This document shows, piece by piece, positions 43,685-52,116 of a stretch of 64,000 nt of DNA (the first letter of the stretch is position 1; every line of letters begins with the position of its first letter). The position numbers were made by a program, and so were the translations under genes. The stretch comes from Burkholderia sp. BCC1644 (GTDB lineage Bacteria; Pseudomonadota; Gammaproteobacteria; Burkholderiales; Burkholderiaceae): NCBI RefSeq assembly GCF_902833225.1, contig NZ_CADFEI010000013.1:62001-126000 (forward strand). Reading direction: 5' to 3'. The notes under the pieces were generated by a model. The model was given only the letters and a program-made list of their open reading frames with translations. It had not been told where the DNA came from and made no database searches.

Positions 43685-45187
43685 TCATCCGATCGACACG
43701 ACGCCCTTTGCGAAGAGCACGCACGCAATCGCCGCGACGGCAAGCAAGACGACAGCGGCCGTGCGCTCGACTCCGGTAAAAGCGGGTGAATCAGGATTCT
43801 TCTCGCGCTGCGCATACCAGAACACCGGGATACCGATCACGAAGAAGATCGTCGACATCAGCAGATACGTCGGACCGGCCGCATAGAGCAGCCATGCTGC
43901 GTATGCGGTGCCCAGAACGCCGGTCCACATCGACGCGCGTTTGCTCTCGCCCGCATGCTCGTGGAAGCTCCTCTGCGTCGCGCATTTCCACAGAAAGCCG
44001 GTACTCGCGAGATACGGCGGCAGGATCATCACGCCGGCCACGCTGATGAGCCACATCCAGGCGTCGTGCGCAAACAGCACGACGAACATCATGGCTTGCA
44101 TCACGGCACTCGAAATCCACAGTGACGGCGCAGCCGCATGATGGCGATTCTCGTGCGACAGAAAACGCGGAAAGATGTTGTCTTTAGCGGCCGCATATGG
44201 CAACTCGGCAACGAGGACCGTCCACGCCAGCCAACAGCTCAGCACCGAGAACAGCAGCGCGACGACAATGAAGATCGCCCCCCAGTGTCCGACGAGCTGC
44301 TCGAGGACATATGCCGTGGACGGATTCTGAAGGCCGGCCAACTGATGCTGCGACATCAGGCCGAACGGCAACGCGGAAAGCAGGAAATAGAGCGTCGTGC
44401 AGACCGCGAGCCCGATGAAGGTCGCGGTGCCCACAGCATGCTGATCGCGCGCCCGATCGGACACGACGACAGCGCCCTCGATGCCGATGAACACCCACAG
44501 CGTGACCAGCATCGTGCTTTTGACCTGTGCCAGCGTGCCGCCGAGATGCTGCTGCTGCCCCCACACGTCGAACGAGAAATGTCCCTTCTGGAAGAACAGC
44601 GCCATGACGACAATCGCGACAGACAGCGTCACGACATTGACCACGCTCGTTATCGTGTTGAGGATCGCTGCGCGTTTCACACCGGAAAGCACCATGAAGT
44701 GCAAGGCCCAGATCAGCAACGATCCACCTACGATCGACTGCCAGTTCTTGCCGTCGAACGCAGGGAAGAAAAAGCCGAGCGTCTGCATGATCAGTACCGC
44801 GAACGCGACGTTGCCGAACGCGGAGCTCAGCCAGTATCCCCAGGCCATCTCAAAACCCGCGAACTTGCCGAAGCCTTCCCGCGCATACGAGTAGATGCCC
44901 GCGGTAAGTTCGGGCCGCTGATCCGCCAGCGTCCGAAATGCGTTCGCCAGAAAGAACATGCCGATGAGCGTGATGATCCACGCGATCGCGATGGCGCCGA
45001 GGCCGGCGCCCGCAGCCATGTTCTGCGGGAGGTTGAATGCCCCGCCGCCGATCATCGACCCGACGACTATGCCGCTCAGCAGCAGTAGACCTAGCTTGCG
45101 TGTATCGGGACTGCCGCCGGCCGCCCTTGGCGCAGACGCCGCCGGATCGCCCTCGATGGAGGGTTTCTCCACAACAGGTTGACTCAT
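43685..45187 (-). CDS. arcD: Arginine/ornithine antiporter
   Basis: 500 residues, about 12-13 membrane helices; APC-family exchanger that brings in arginine and exports ornithine without net energy cost. The first helix has the family motif V-G-S-M-I-G-G-G-A-F. The start at 45187 follows GGAG at seven bases; a longer frame to 45223 lacks a ribosome site. First gene of arcDABC. Two FNR-type boxes are relevant: one 233 bases upstream (45421) and one that covers the start codon itself (45179-45192). Confidence 0.94.
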   Translation of the reverse strand: MSQPVVEKPSIEGDPAASAPRAAGGSPDTRKLGLLLLSGIVVGSMIGGGAFNLPQNMAAGAGLGAIAIAWIITLIGMFFLANAFRTLADQRPELTAGIYSYAREGFGKFAGFEMAWGYWLSSAFGNVAFAVLIMQTLGFFFPAFDGKNWQSIVGGSLLIWALHFMVLSGVKRAAILNTITSVVNVVTLSVAIVVMALFFQKGHFSFDVWGQQQHLGGTLAQVKSTMLVTLWVFIGIEGAVVVSDRARDQHAVGTATFIGLAVCTTLYFLLSALPFGLMSQHQLAGLQNPSTAYVLEQLVGHWGAIFIVVALLFSVLSCWLAWTVLVAELPYAAAKDNIFPRFLSHENRHHAAAPSLWISSAVMQAMMFVVLFAHDAWMWLISVAGVMILPPYLASTGFLWKCATQRSFHEHAGESKRASMWTGVLGTAYAAWLLYAAGPTYLLMSTIFFVIGIPVFWYAQREKNPDSPAFTGVERTAAVVLLAVAAIACVLFAKGVVSIG

Positions 45188-45192
45188 GTCAA
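45179..45192. promoter_or_regulatory. FNR/ANR-type box TTGAC-TCAT-GTCAA over the arcD start codon
   Basis: The start codon (45185-45187 on the minus strand) lies inside the box. In this place it could not activate from -41; if bound it would more likely block, or it may be chance. Confidence 0.4.
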
Positions 45193-45564
45193 TTCTCCAC
45201 AGACGTTGACGCCTCCTGGTCATGCGGCTGGCCGCATGAGACAGACGGCAACCATGACCAGGTTCCTGGCAAACGAGAATTCAATCCGGAGTACTGTATA
45301 TTTGCCATTCATCGATTCCAGAATCAAACCGGAATCGGCGATGCAATGTGTCGGCGAGGCCGCACATTCGGGCGCCAGAGCGACCATGACCATAGTAGAT
45401 GCGGAAACCCGGGAACCCGCTTGATTCAGGTCAACGGTGTGGGGCCGGGCAGGACGGGAAGGAGGCAGGCGGGTGTGAGGAGCAGAGGAACTGCCGCAAC
45501 CCGAGGGTGAGCGGGTAGCGGGGAGATGTCGTCCGGGTCAAATCGGGCATGCCGACGAGTGCAC
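45188..45564. other. arcDABC leader and upstream region
   Basis: 377 bases between arcD and the end of the leftward kinase gene at 45565. Contains the FNR-type box at 45421 and, apart from it, no recognised feature. A long untranslated leader for arcD (about 200 bases) follows if transcription starts near 45386. Confidence 0.45.
45421..45434. promoter_or_regulatory. FNR/ANR-type box TTGAT-TCAG-GTCAA
   Basis: 233 bases upstream of arcD. Arginine deiminase operons are classically activated by ANR/FNR under oxygen limitation. Confidence 0.65.
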
Positions 45565-47043
45565 TCAGTCGGGTTCGTCAGCCTCGACCGTGGCCAGCGG
45601 CATCACGATCGTCACCGTGAAGCCATGGCCGGGCGCCGTCTCGATCTGCAGTTCTCCGCCGAGGCGCTCGGCACGCTCTCTCATGCCGAGCAAGCCGAAC
45701 GATTTCAACCCGGGACGCACGTCGCTGTTAGCGCCGCGGCCATTGTCCTCGATCGTCACGATGCAGTGCGGCTCGTCCCGCCGGATGCCGATCGTGACCT
45801 CGGTCGCTCCCGAATGCCGCGCACTGTTCGTCAGTGACTCCTGCACCATCCGGAACACGGCCGTTGCGCTCTCGCGGTTGAAAGCGATCTGGTTCGCATC
45901 GATACGCCTGACGACACGAATGCCGTACCGCGACGAGAAATCAGCAATCAGCCAGTCGACGGCAGGAACCAGTCCGAGATCGTCGAGCATCCTCGGCCGC
46001 AAATCCGCGGCGATGCGCCGCACCGAAACGACGATCTGATCGATCATCGAATACAGGTTCCCAACCATCGCCTCGGGCGATCCCGCCTCCGCGCCTTTGA
46101 GTTTGTTGTCGAGAACCGCGGTCACCATTTTGAGCGCAGTCAGCTGCTGCCCCAGGTCGTCGTGCAGCTCGCGGGCAATTCGCGCTTTTTCCTCTTCCCG
46201 TGCGCGCAGGATACTGGCAGACAGGCGTTTCAGCTCCTCGCGCGATTCGCGCAGTTGTTCCTCCGCACGTCTGCGATCCGAAATGTCCATGATCCATCCG
46301 ACCATCCGGTAGGGCTTGCCCGTGCTGTCCCACAACGCCTGACCCCTGGACTGGATCCACCGGAACTCGCCGGACTTGGTGCGGACCCGGTATTCCACGT
46401 CGTAGGGCCGTTCATGCGCCAGATGCCGATCCAGGATCGACGTCACACGGTTAACATCGTCGGGATGAATCGCGGCGAGATGCGCGTGCGCCTCATTCGG
46501 CAGTTCACGATCGTCGTATCCCATGATCTCGTGGAAATGTGCGGATAGAAACATCGCGCCGGTGAGCAGGTTCCAGTCCCACAGGCCGGCTGCCGCACCG
46601 CTCACCGCCAACTGAAACCGTTCCTCGCTTGCCGCCAGGGCTACCGACACGTGATGCCGCTCGATGGCGTAGCGAATCGCACGGCCCAGTAACGCAGGTT
46701 GAATGTCCCGCTTGAGCAGATAGTCCTGTGCACCCTCCTGGATCGCCAGCAAACCTGCCGAAAGATCGTCCAGGCCGGTCAGCACGATGATCGGCACCTC
46801 CGGCTTCCCGGCATGCAGCCGGCTGAACGTGTCGAGTCCTTGTGAATCCGGAAGACCAAGGTCGAGCAGCACAACATCGAAATGTTCTGCCTGAAAGCGA
46901 TCCATGCCTGCCGACAAGCGCTCGACGTGGAGCAGCACCGACACGAAATCCTGCACATCGGAGAGCGCTTCGCGGATCAAGAACGCATCGGTCGGGCTAT
47001 CCTCGACGAGCAGGATCCGAACCTCGTTGAGCGGCGTATTCAT
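45565..47043 (-). CDS. Receiver-PAS-histidine kinase (NarX/DegS class)
   Basis: 492 residues, cytoplasmic. Receiver domain at 8-125 (D16, phospho-acceptor D61, K111), PAS domain at about 140-262 (ending D-I-S-D-R-R-R-A), HisKA_3 domain with H293 in A-R-E-L-H-D-D-L-G-Q-Q-L, and a HATPase domain. A receiver at the N-terminus lets another kinase control it. Its start overlaps the stop of the receiver protein before it (ATGA), making it the third gene of a signalling operon with the ethylene-receptor-like kinase. The output regulator is not in the operon. Confidence 0.9.
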   Translation of the reverse strand: MNTPLNEVRILLVEDSPTDAFLIREALSDVQDFVSVLLHVERLSAGMDRFQAEHFDVVLLDLGLPDSQGLDTFSRLHAGKPEVPIIVLTGLDDLSAGLLAIQEGAQDYLLKRDIQPALLGRAIRYAIERHHVSVALAASEERFQLAVSGAAAGLWDWNLLTGAMFLSAHFHEIMGYDDRELPNEAHAHLAAIHPDDVNRVTSILDRHLAHERPYDVEYRVRTKSGEFRWIQSRGQALWDSTGKPYRMVGWIMDISDRRRAEEQLRESREELKRLSASILRAREEEKARIARELHDDLGQQLTALKMVTAVLDNKLKGAEAGSPEAMVGNLYSMIDQIVVSVRRIAADLRPRMLDDLGLVPAVDWLIADFSSRYGIRVVRRIDANQIAFNRESATAVFRMVQESLTNSARHSGATEVTIGIRRDEPHCIVTIEDNGRGANSDVRPGLKSFGLLGMRERAERLGGELQIETAPGHGFTVTIVMPLATVEADEPD

Positions 47044-47492
47044 CGCCCGGCAGGCGGCAGCGTGACGACACCGAACCAGAAATCGCTGATTCGGCGCACG
47101 ACATCGGCAAACTTCGCGAAATCGACCGGTTTGGCGATGTAGCAATTGGCGTGAAGTCCGTAAGACTTCACCACGTCCTCTTCCGATTTCGAGGTCGTCA
47201 GGATGACGACGGGGATATTTCGCAGGTCGGGGTCATCTTTTAGTTCCTGAAGGACTTCGCGCCCGCTCTTCTTCGGGAGGTTCAGGTCCAGGATAATGAG
47301 ACCCGGCCGGCGCTCGCCCTGGTACGGCCCTTCCCTACGGAGATACGCCATCGCAGCCACGCCGTCTTCCACGACCCTGAGCGGGTTGAGGACCTTGTAA
47401 TACTCGAGCCCCTCGCGGGTCATCATCACATCGGTGGGGCTGTCTTCGACGAGCAGGATATCGACAAGACCATCAAGCGGTTCGGCTGGCAT
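47040..47492 (-). CDS. Single-domain response regulator (Rcp1-like)
   Basis: 150 residues, receiver only: D17, phospho-acceptor D69 in L-I-I-L-D-L-N-L-P, T99-T100 and K121. The extended pattern (N-L-P-K-K-S-G-R-E-V-L, then N-I-P-V-V-I-L-T-T-S) is that of Rcp1-type regulators, usually partners of bacteriophytochromes and other HisKA kinases. Encoded 11 bases after the membrane kinase and overlapping the next kinase by four bases, so it likely carries phosphate between the two. AAGGAG precedes the start. Confidence 0.92.
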   Translation of the reverse strand: MPAEPLDGLVDILLVEDSPTDVMMTREGLEYYKVLNPLRVVEDGVAAMAYLRREGPYQGERRPGLIILDLNLPKKSGREVLQELKDDPDLRNIPVVILTTSKSEEDVVKSYGLHANCYIAKPVDFAKFADVVRRISDFWFGVVTLPPAGR

Positions 47493-47503
47493 TGGCTCTC
47501 TCC

Positions 47504-49531
47504 TTAAACGACTTCGGCGTTCGGATGGGTCTGTGCTGCGCGCGGTAACGTGAAAAGAAAGCGCGTCCCCTTGCCGGGCTCGGATTCGACCCAGATCCTG
47601 CCGCCGTGCCGCTCCACGATCCGCTTGCACAACGCGAGCCCGATACCCGTGCCGGGGTAATCGCGACGCGTATGCAGCCGCTGGAAGATCAGGAAGATGC
47701 GCTCGAAGTACTGGGCATCGATCCCGATTCCATTGTCTTCGACGCGGAACAGCCATCCGTCGGCACAAGGCTCCGCAGCGATCCGGATCTGCAGCGGGGC
47801 TTCCTTGCGGCGGAACTTGACGGCATTGCCCACCAGGTTCTGAAACAGCAGCGCGAGCTGCGACGGAATGGCCTGCACCGCCGGCAGGAAACCCCGGTGC
47901 ACGTCGGCTCCCGCCTCTTCCAGTGCCACGGCGAGATTGTTCAGCGCACTGTCGAGCGCGGCCGCACACGCGATCGGCTGGAACGGGTTGTCCGAACGGC
48001 CTACGCGCGAATACGTCAGAAGATCCTCGATCAACGCCTGCATGCGGGTGGCACCTTCGACGGCATGGCCAATGTATTCGTCCGCACGCGCGTCCAGTTG
48101 CCCCTGGTAGCGGCGCTGCAACAACTGCAACGGCCCGGCTACGGCCCGCAGGGGTTCCTGCAGGTCGTGCGAAGCCACGTACGCGAACTGCTCCAGGTCG
48201 CGATTGGAGCGGGCCAGTTCGTCGGTACGCTCGCGCAGCGCTTCTTCGGCACGTTTGCGTTCTGTAATGTCGACGATGGCTGCCAGAACGAACATCCCTT
48301 CATCCGTTTCGATCGGATTCAGTCCGATTTCGACCGGCAGTTCGGTCCCGTCGCTGCGCAACCCGGAAAGATGCCGACCCGCTCCCATGGGGCGACTCTT
48401 CGGCGAGGCGAAGAACGCCGCCCGATGGTTGGGGTGCTGGGCACGAAGCCGGGTCGGCACCAACGTCTCGATGCTCCGACCGATCAGGTCGTCGCGCGAG
48501 TAGCCGAAGACGCGCTCGGTCTGCGAATTCACCAGGACAATCTGGCCACTGCGATTCACCATGACCATCGCATTTGGCGACGCCTCGACGACGAGCCGAA
48601 GGCGTTCCTCCGCCCGTTTGCGTTCGCTGATATCGGTGGAGATGCCACCGATCGACACGATCCGCCCCGCCGAATCCCGAATCGGAAAACGGACTGACAG
48701 AAACGTTCGAGGCTGCTCCCCCACGAGCACGGTTTCCTCGGTCTCGACAACGTCGCCGGTGAGCACCCGGTCGTCAGCCTGACGATTCACGGCCGCCCGC
48801 TCCGACTGAAAGAGCTGATCGTCCGTCTTGCCGAGCGCCTCCTCGCGGCGGACATGGAAGACGTCCTCGAAACGCCGGTTGACCAGCACATAGTGCCGAT
48901 CTGCCTGCTTGACGCTGATCACCGTGGCGGCGTTATCCACGATCGACTGAAGCTGCTGCTGGCTGTCGCGTATCGCCAGCTCCGCGCGTTCGTATTCGGC
49001 TACCTTGCGACGCAGCGCGTCATTGACGCTTTCGAATTCCGCCGTGCGCGTCGCAACCCGTCGCTCGAGCTCGTGGGTGAGCGCGCGCAGCTGTTTCTCG
49101 GCCGCCTGGCGCGCCGAGATCTCGCGTACGAGATCCCGGTTCGCCTGGTCCAGCTGCATCGGGCTCGGCAACGCGAGCGCTTTCGGTATCAGGGGCCATA
49201 TCACAATGGCAGTGGCGAGGGACGCCGCCGCGGTCAGGGTCTTGACGCTCGCGTCCAGCCAGTACACCGGCTGCCAGATGTCGAGAATCGAGATCAGGTG
49301 GGTGGTGCCGCACGCGAGAATGAATACCGCGAACATCAGGAACAGCCAGCTGAACGGCAGATCCGTGCGACGACGCGCGAATATCCACAGCGCAACGGGT
49401 ATCGAATAGTATGAAAGTGCGATGATCGCGTCGGCGATCACGTACGACCAGATCAGCCCGGGCGACCACTGCAGACAATAACCATGCGGAACAAAGCCCG
49501 ACGCCGCAAAGAACTGAGTGATCGTTTCCAC
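47504..49531 (-). CDS. Hybrid-free sensor kinase with ethylene-receptor-like membrane domain
   Basis: 675 residues. Residues about 25-118 form three membrane helices whose sequence follows plant ETR1: A-D-A-I-I-A-L-S-Y-Y-S-I-P (ETR1 S-D-F-F-I-A-L-A-Y-F-S-I-P) and F-I-L-A-C-G-T-T-H-L-I (ETR1 F-I-V-L-C-G-A-T-H-L-I). The Cu(I) ligands of ETR1 (Cys65, His69) correspond to C74 and H78, and the 40-residue distance from the conserved Asp (D34; ETR1 D25) is identical. Then a coiled coil (about 125-190), two PAS domains (about 195-305 and 312-425), HisKA with H455 in Y-V-A-S-H-D-L-Q-E-P, and a complete HATPase. First gene of a three-gene signalling operon. Confidence 0.9.
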   Translation of the reverse strand: METITQFFAASGFVPHGYCLQWSPGLIWSYVIADAIIALSYYSIPVALWIFARRRTDLPFSWLFLMFAVFILACGTTHLISILDIWQPVYWLDASVKTLTAAASLATAIVIWPLIPKALALPSPMQLDQANRDLVREISARQAAEKQLRALTHELERRVATRTAEFESVNDALRRKVAEYERAELAIRDSQQQLQSIVDNAATVISVKQADRHYVLVNRRFEDVFHVRREEALGKTDDQLFQSERAAVNRQADDRVLTGDVVETEETVLVGEQPRTFLSVRFPIRDSAGRIVSIGGISTDISERKRAEERLRLVVEASPNAMVMVNRSGQIVLVNSQTERVFGYSRDDLIGRSIETLVPTRLRAQHPNHRAAFFASPKSRPMGAGRHLSGLRSDGTELPVEIGLNPIETDEGMFVLAAIVDITERKRAEEALRERTDELARSNRDLEQFAYVASHDLQEPLRAVAGPLQLLQRRYQGQLDARADEYIGHAVEGATRMQALIEDLLTYSRVGRSDNPFQPIACAAALDSALNNLAVALEEAGADVHRGFLPAVQAIPSQLALLFQNLVGNAVKFRRKEAPLQIRIAAEPCADGWLFRVEDNGIGIDAQYFERIFLIFQRLHTRRDYPGTGIGLALCKRIVERHGGRIWVESEPGKGTRFLFTLPRAAQTHPNAEVV

Positions 49532-49552
49532 GCGCCATGCTCCTTCCTGTTG

Positions 49553-49567
49553 GAACCCTCAGGGTTC
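49553..49567. promoter_or_regulatory. 15-base palindrome GAACCCT-C-AGGGTTC
   Basis: Perfect 7-base arms with a one-base centre, 22 bases upstream of the sensor kinase start. It is unlike the FNR box; could be an operator or, in the leader RNA, a small hairpin. Confidence 0.4.
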
Positions 49568-49758
49568 GGGCTCGGGTCGGCTAGCACAATCGATTCGTCG
49601 TTGACACTATATACGTCAGGGCAATGCCTCACGCAAGAAGCGGGCCGGGGGAATTGTCCCGGCGTCGGTGAGACGGCGAAAACGTCGCGCCGCGGGGTTG
49701 GCGTCGCCAGCCGGTACCGGCAAGCAGGGCCCCGCCGTGCACGACACGGCCGTCCGGG

Positions 49759-49772
49759 TTGACCGGCATCAA
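49759..49772. promoter_or_regulatory. FNR/ANR-type box TTGAC-CGGC-ATCAA
   Basis: 77 bases upstream of lemA and 227 bases upstream of the leftward sensor kinase. Confidence 0.6.
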
Positions 49773-49849
49773 TCGACGAAGGGGGTTCGGTCTCGAAAAT
49801 CGATGCCAGGCTGTCCGGCAATCGGCACGGCGGCACAACAGGACTCGAC

Positions 49850-50455
49850 ATGAGAATGCTTGCGGTGGCGCTCGTCTCCCTTGTACTGGCACCGACCGGC
49901 GGTGGCCTTTCGCGACTGCGGGACGACGACAGCCGGGTCGCCTTGGCACTGAATGGGGTCGTCAGCACCTACAGCGAGCGGGCCGCGATCGTCGCCGACC
50001 TCCTGCAGACGGTGTCCCGAAAAATCGACGCACGGCCGGCGTCACTGCGTGCGACGCTCGACGCCTGCTCGGATCTCGTCGCCATGTCCGCCACCGCCGA
50101 CGCGCTGCGGCGGGCCGACGCTCTCCCCCATTTCGACGGCGCGCAATTGAAACTCGAGGTCGCCGTCTCCAGCTTGCTGGTCGCTTCGGATTCCTATCGC
50201 GCCCTGTTCGCTGACCCGCACTACAGCGTGCTCAAGGTACGTCTTCGGGCAATCGAGTTGCGGATCGGCGTCGCCCGCGAGCAATACGACACCGCGGTCG
50301 CGTGCTACAACGCCAGGCTGCATGCGTTCCCGACACGCGTCACGGCTCGGCTGTTCGGCTTTCGCGAAAGCCGGACGTTTGCCGATCTTGCTTCCCATGC
50401 ACCGCTGCCGCCCGGCTTGCTCGGCCCCGGCGCCCGGCGCCATCCGTGGGTCTGA
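49850..50455 (+). CDS. lemA: LemA-family protein
   Basis: 201 residues. Short hydrophobic N-terminus (about 1-15), then an all-helical LemA fold: L-K-V-R-L-R-A-I-E-L-R-I-G-V-A-R-E-Q-Y-D-T-A-V (about 126-148) and the family ending Y-N-A-R-L-H-A-F-P, T-A-R-L-F-G-F. LemA proteins are membrane-anchored helical bundles of unclear role, found with membrane-protease or stress genes. FNR-type box 77 bases upstream. It precedes the first exporter operon by 164 bases. Confidence 0.82.
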   Translation: MRMLAVALVSLVLAPTGGGLSRLRDDDSRVALALNGVVSTYSERAAIVADLLQTVSRKIDARPASLRATLDACSDLVAMSATADALRRADALPHFDGAQLKLEVAVSSLLVASDSYRALFADPHYSVLKVRLRAIELRIGVAREQYDTAVACYNARLHAFPTRVTARLFGFRESRTFADLASHAPLPPGLLGPGARRHPWV

Positions 50456-50511
50456 GATCGCTCAGGCGCGTCGTTCAACCGAAGCACCGCTCGAAACGCA
50501 TTCCCGCCGAA

Positions 50512-50525
50512 GTGATGCAGATCAA
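50512..50525. promoter_or_regulatory. FNR/ANR-type box GTGAT-GCAG-ATCAA
   Basis: One mismatch from consensus; 94 bases upstream of the first exporter operon (50620). Confidence 0.5.
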
Positions 50526-50619
50526 GGGTAGGAGCGTCATACGTCGGATATAACGGAACCCGAAGCGGCCCGCCAAGTGGCGGCGCCACCCCGCGTTTCC
50601 GTATTCGCCGAGGCTTTCC

Positions 50620-52116
50620 ATGCGCGCCATCGCGCTTCCCGTCGTGTTCCGCATTGCAGCTTTCCGGTACGGGCGTTTCATTGCGCTCGCAACGAGTATC
50701 GGCCTGCTTTCCGGATGCCTGTCGCTCGCGCCGCCGGACCAGCGTCCCGCCGCGCCGATCCCTGCCGCCTATCCGGATCCGTCGGCCAGCGCCACGCCTG
50801 CAGCCGCTCCGGTGCCCGCGTGGCAGGACTACTTCGTCGATGCGCGCCTTCGGGCGTTGATCGTGCAGGCGCTGGCCAACAATCGCGACCTGCGCGCGGC
50901 CGTGGCACGCGTCGAACAGGCACGCGCCGTCTACGGCATCCGCGGCGCTGACCAGTGGCCGACGATCGGCGCCGGCGCGGCCTATGCGCGGTTTCGTGCG
51001 CCGGGCGGGTTCCTCACGCCGACACCGGTCATCGGACAGGTCTACGAGGTCCAGCTGGCCGAAACGCAATGGGAGCTCGATTTTTGGGGCCGCGTGCGCA
51101 ACCTGAAGGAAGCGGCGCTGCAGCGCTATCTCGCGAGCGACGCGGCGCGGCGTGCCGCAACACTGAGCGTGATCACGTCGGTCGCCAACACGTATCTGAC
51201 GCTGTGCGAGTACGACGAGCGCATCGCGCTGACCCGCGCGACGATCGACACGCGCCGCGAGTCGCTGCGGATTTTCCGGCTACGCCACGCGGCCGGCGCG
51301 ATCTCGCGCCTCGACCTGAAGCAGGCCGAGATCCTGCTGCTGCAGGCGGAGTCCCTCGGCGCCCAGTTGCAGCAGGCGCGCGCGGCGGCGGCCGATGCGC
51401 TGGCCCTGCTGGTCGGTGCGCCGCCGGATCTGGCCGGCACGCCGCTCGTGCTCGACGACCGCGCCGTCGCGCCGTCGCTCGCCCCCGGCCTGCCCTCGTC
51501 GCTGCTTGCCCAGCGGCCGGACGTGATCGCGGCCGAGCACGAGTTGCAGGCGGCCCGCGCGAACATCGGCGCGGCACGCGCCGCGTTCTTTCCGCGCATC
51601 GCGCTGACGAGCTCGATCGGCTCGGGCAGCAGCGCGCTGCATGAACTGCTGACGTCCAGCACCGGCGTCTGGTCGGTGATCCCGAACGTGACGCTGCCGC
51701 TGATCGACGGCGGCCGCAACCGCTCGAATCTCGCGCTTGCGCACGCACAGCGCGACGAAGCGCTCGCGCAATACGAACGGACGCTGCAACGCGCGTTTCG
51801 CGACGTGTCCGACGCACTCGCGTCCCGGTACTGGCTGGCCGACGAGGTGCGTACCGAGCACGCGACGCTCGAATCGCAGGCCGAACGGGCACGTCTCGTG
51901 AAGCTGCGCTACGACAGCGGCGCGACCCGCTTCCTCGAAGTGCTCGACGCGCAGCGGGACCTGATGAACGCGGAGCAGCAATGGGTGATGACGCGTCGCG
52001 CGCTGTTGTCGAGCCGCGTCGCGCTGTATGGCGCGCTCGGCGGCGCCACGCACGACCGCGACGCGCCCGCCCCGCCACCGACCAACGAATCGACGAATCC
52101 GGATTCCACACGATGA
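50620..52116 (+). CDS. Outer-membrane efflux lipoprotein (NodT/OprM type)
   Basis: 498 residues. Lipoprotein signal with L-L-S-G-C (Cys33). Two outer-membrane efflux protein repeats (about 75-270 and 290-480) with the family's W-E-L-D-F-W-G-R-V and P-F/L-P-R-I-A-L-T-S. Forms the TolC-like channel for the exporter encoded downstream; its stop overlaps the start of the adaptor gene (ATGA). Confidence 0.93.
   Translation: MRAIALPVVFRIAAFRYGRFIALATSIGLLSGCLSLAPPDQRPAAPIPAAYPDPSASATPAAAPVPAWQDYFVDARLRALIVQALANNRDLRAAVARVEQARAVYGIRGADQWPTIGAGAAYARFRAPGGFLTPTPVIGQVYEVQLAETQWELDFWGRVRNLKEAALQRYLASDAARRAATLSVITSVANTYLTLCEYDERIALTRATIDTRRESLRIFRLRHAAGAISRLDLKQAEILLLQAESLGAQLQQARAAAADALALLVGAPPDLAGTPLVLDDRAVAPSLAPGLPSSLLAQRPDVIAAEHELQAARANIGAARAAFFPRIALTSSIGSGSSALHELLTSSTGVWSVIPNVTLPLIDGGRNRSNLALAHAQRDEALAQYERTLQRAFRDVSDALASRYWLADEVRTEHATLESQAERARLVKLRYDSGATRFLEVLDAQRDLMNAEQQWVMTRRALLSSRVALYGALGGATHDRDAPAPPPTNESTNPDSTR

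Larger units (their letters stand above)
49532..49849. other. Divergent region between sensor kinase and lemA
   Basis: 318 bases. Holds the palindrome at 49553-49567 close to the kinase start and the FNR-type box at 49759; otherwise no feature seen. Confidence 0.45.

Noticed and set aside
49629..49949. Frames in the region before lemA
   Set aside because: Short, Arg-rich, crossing the FNR box; no support.
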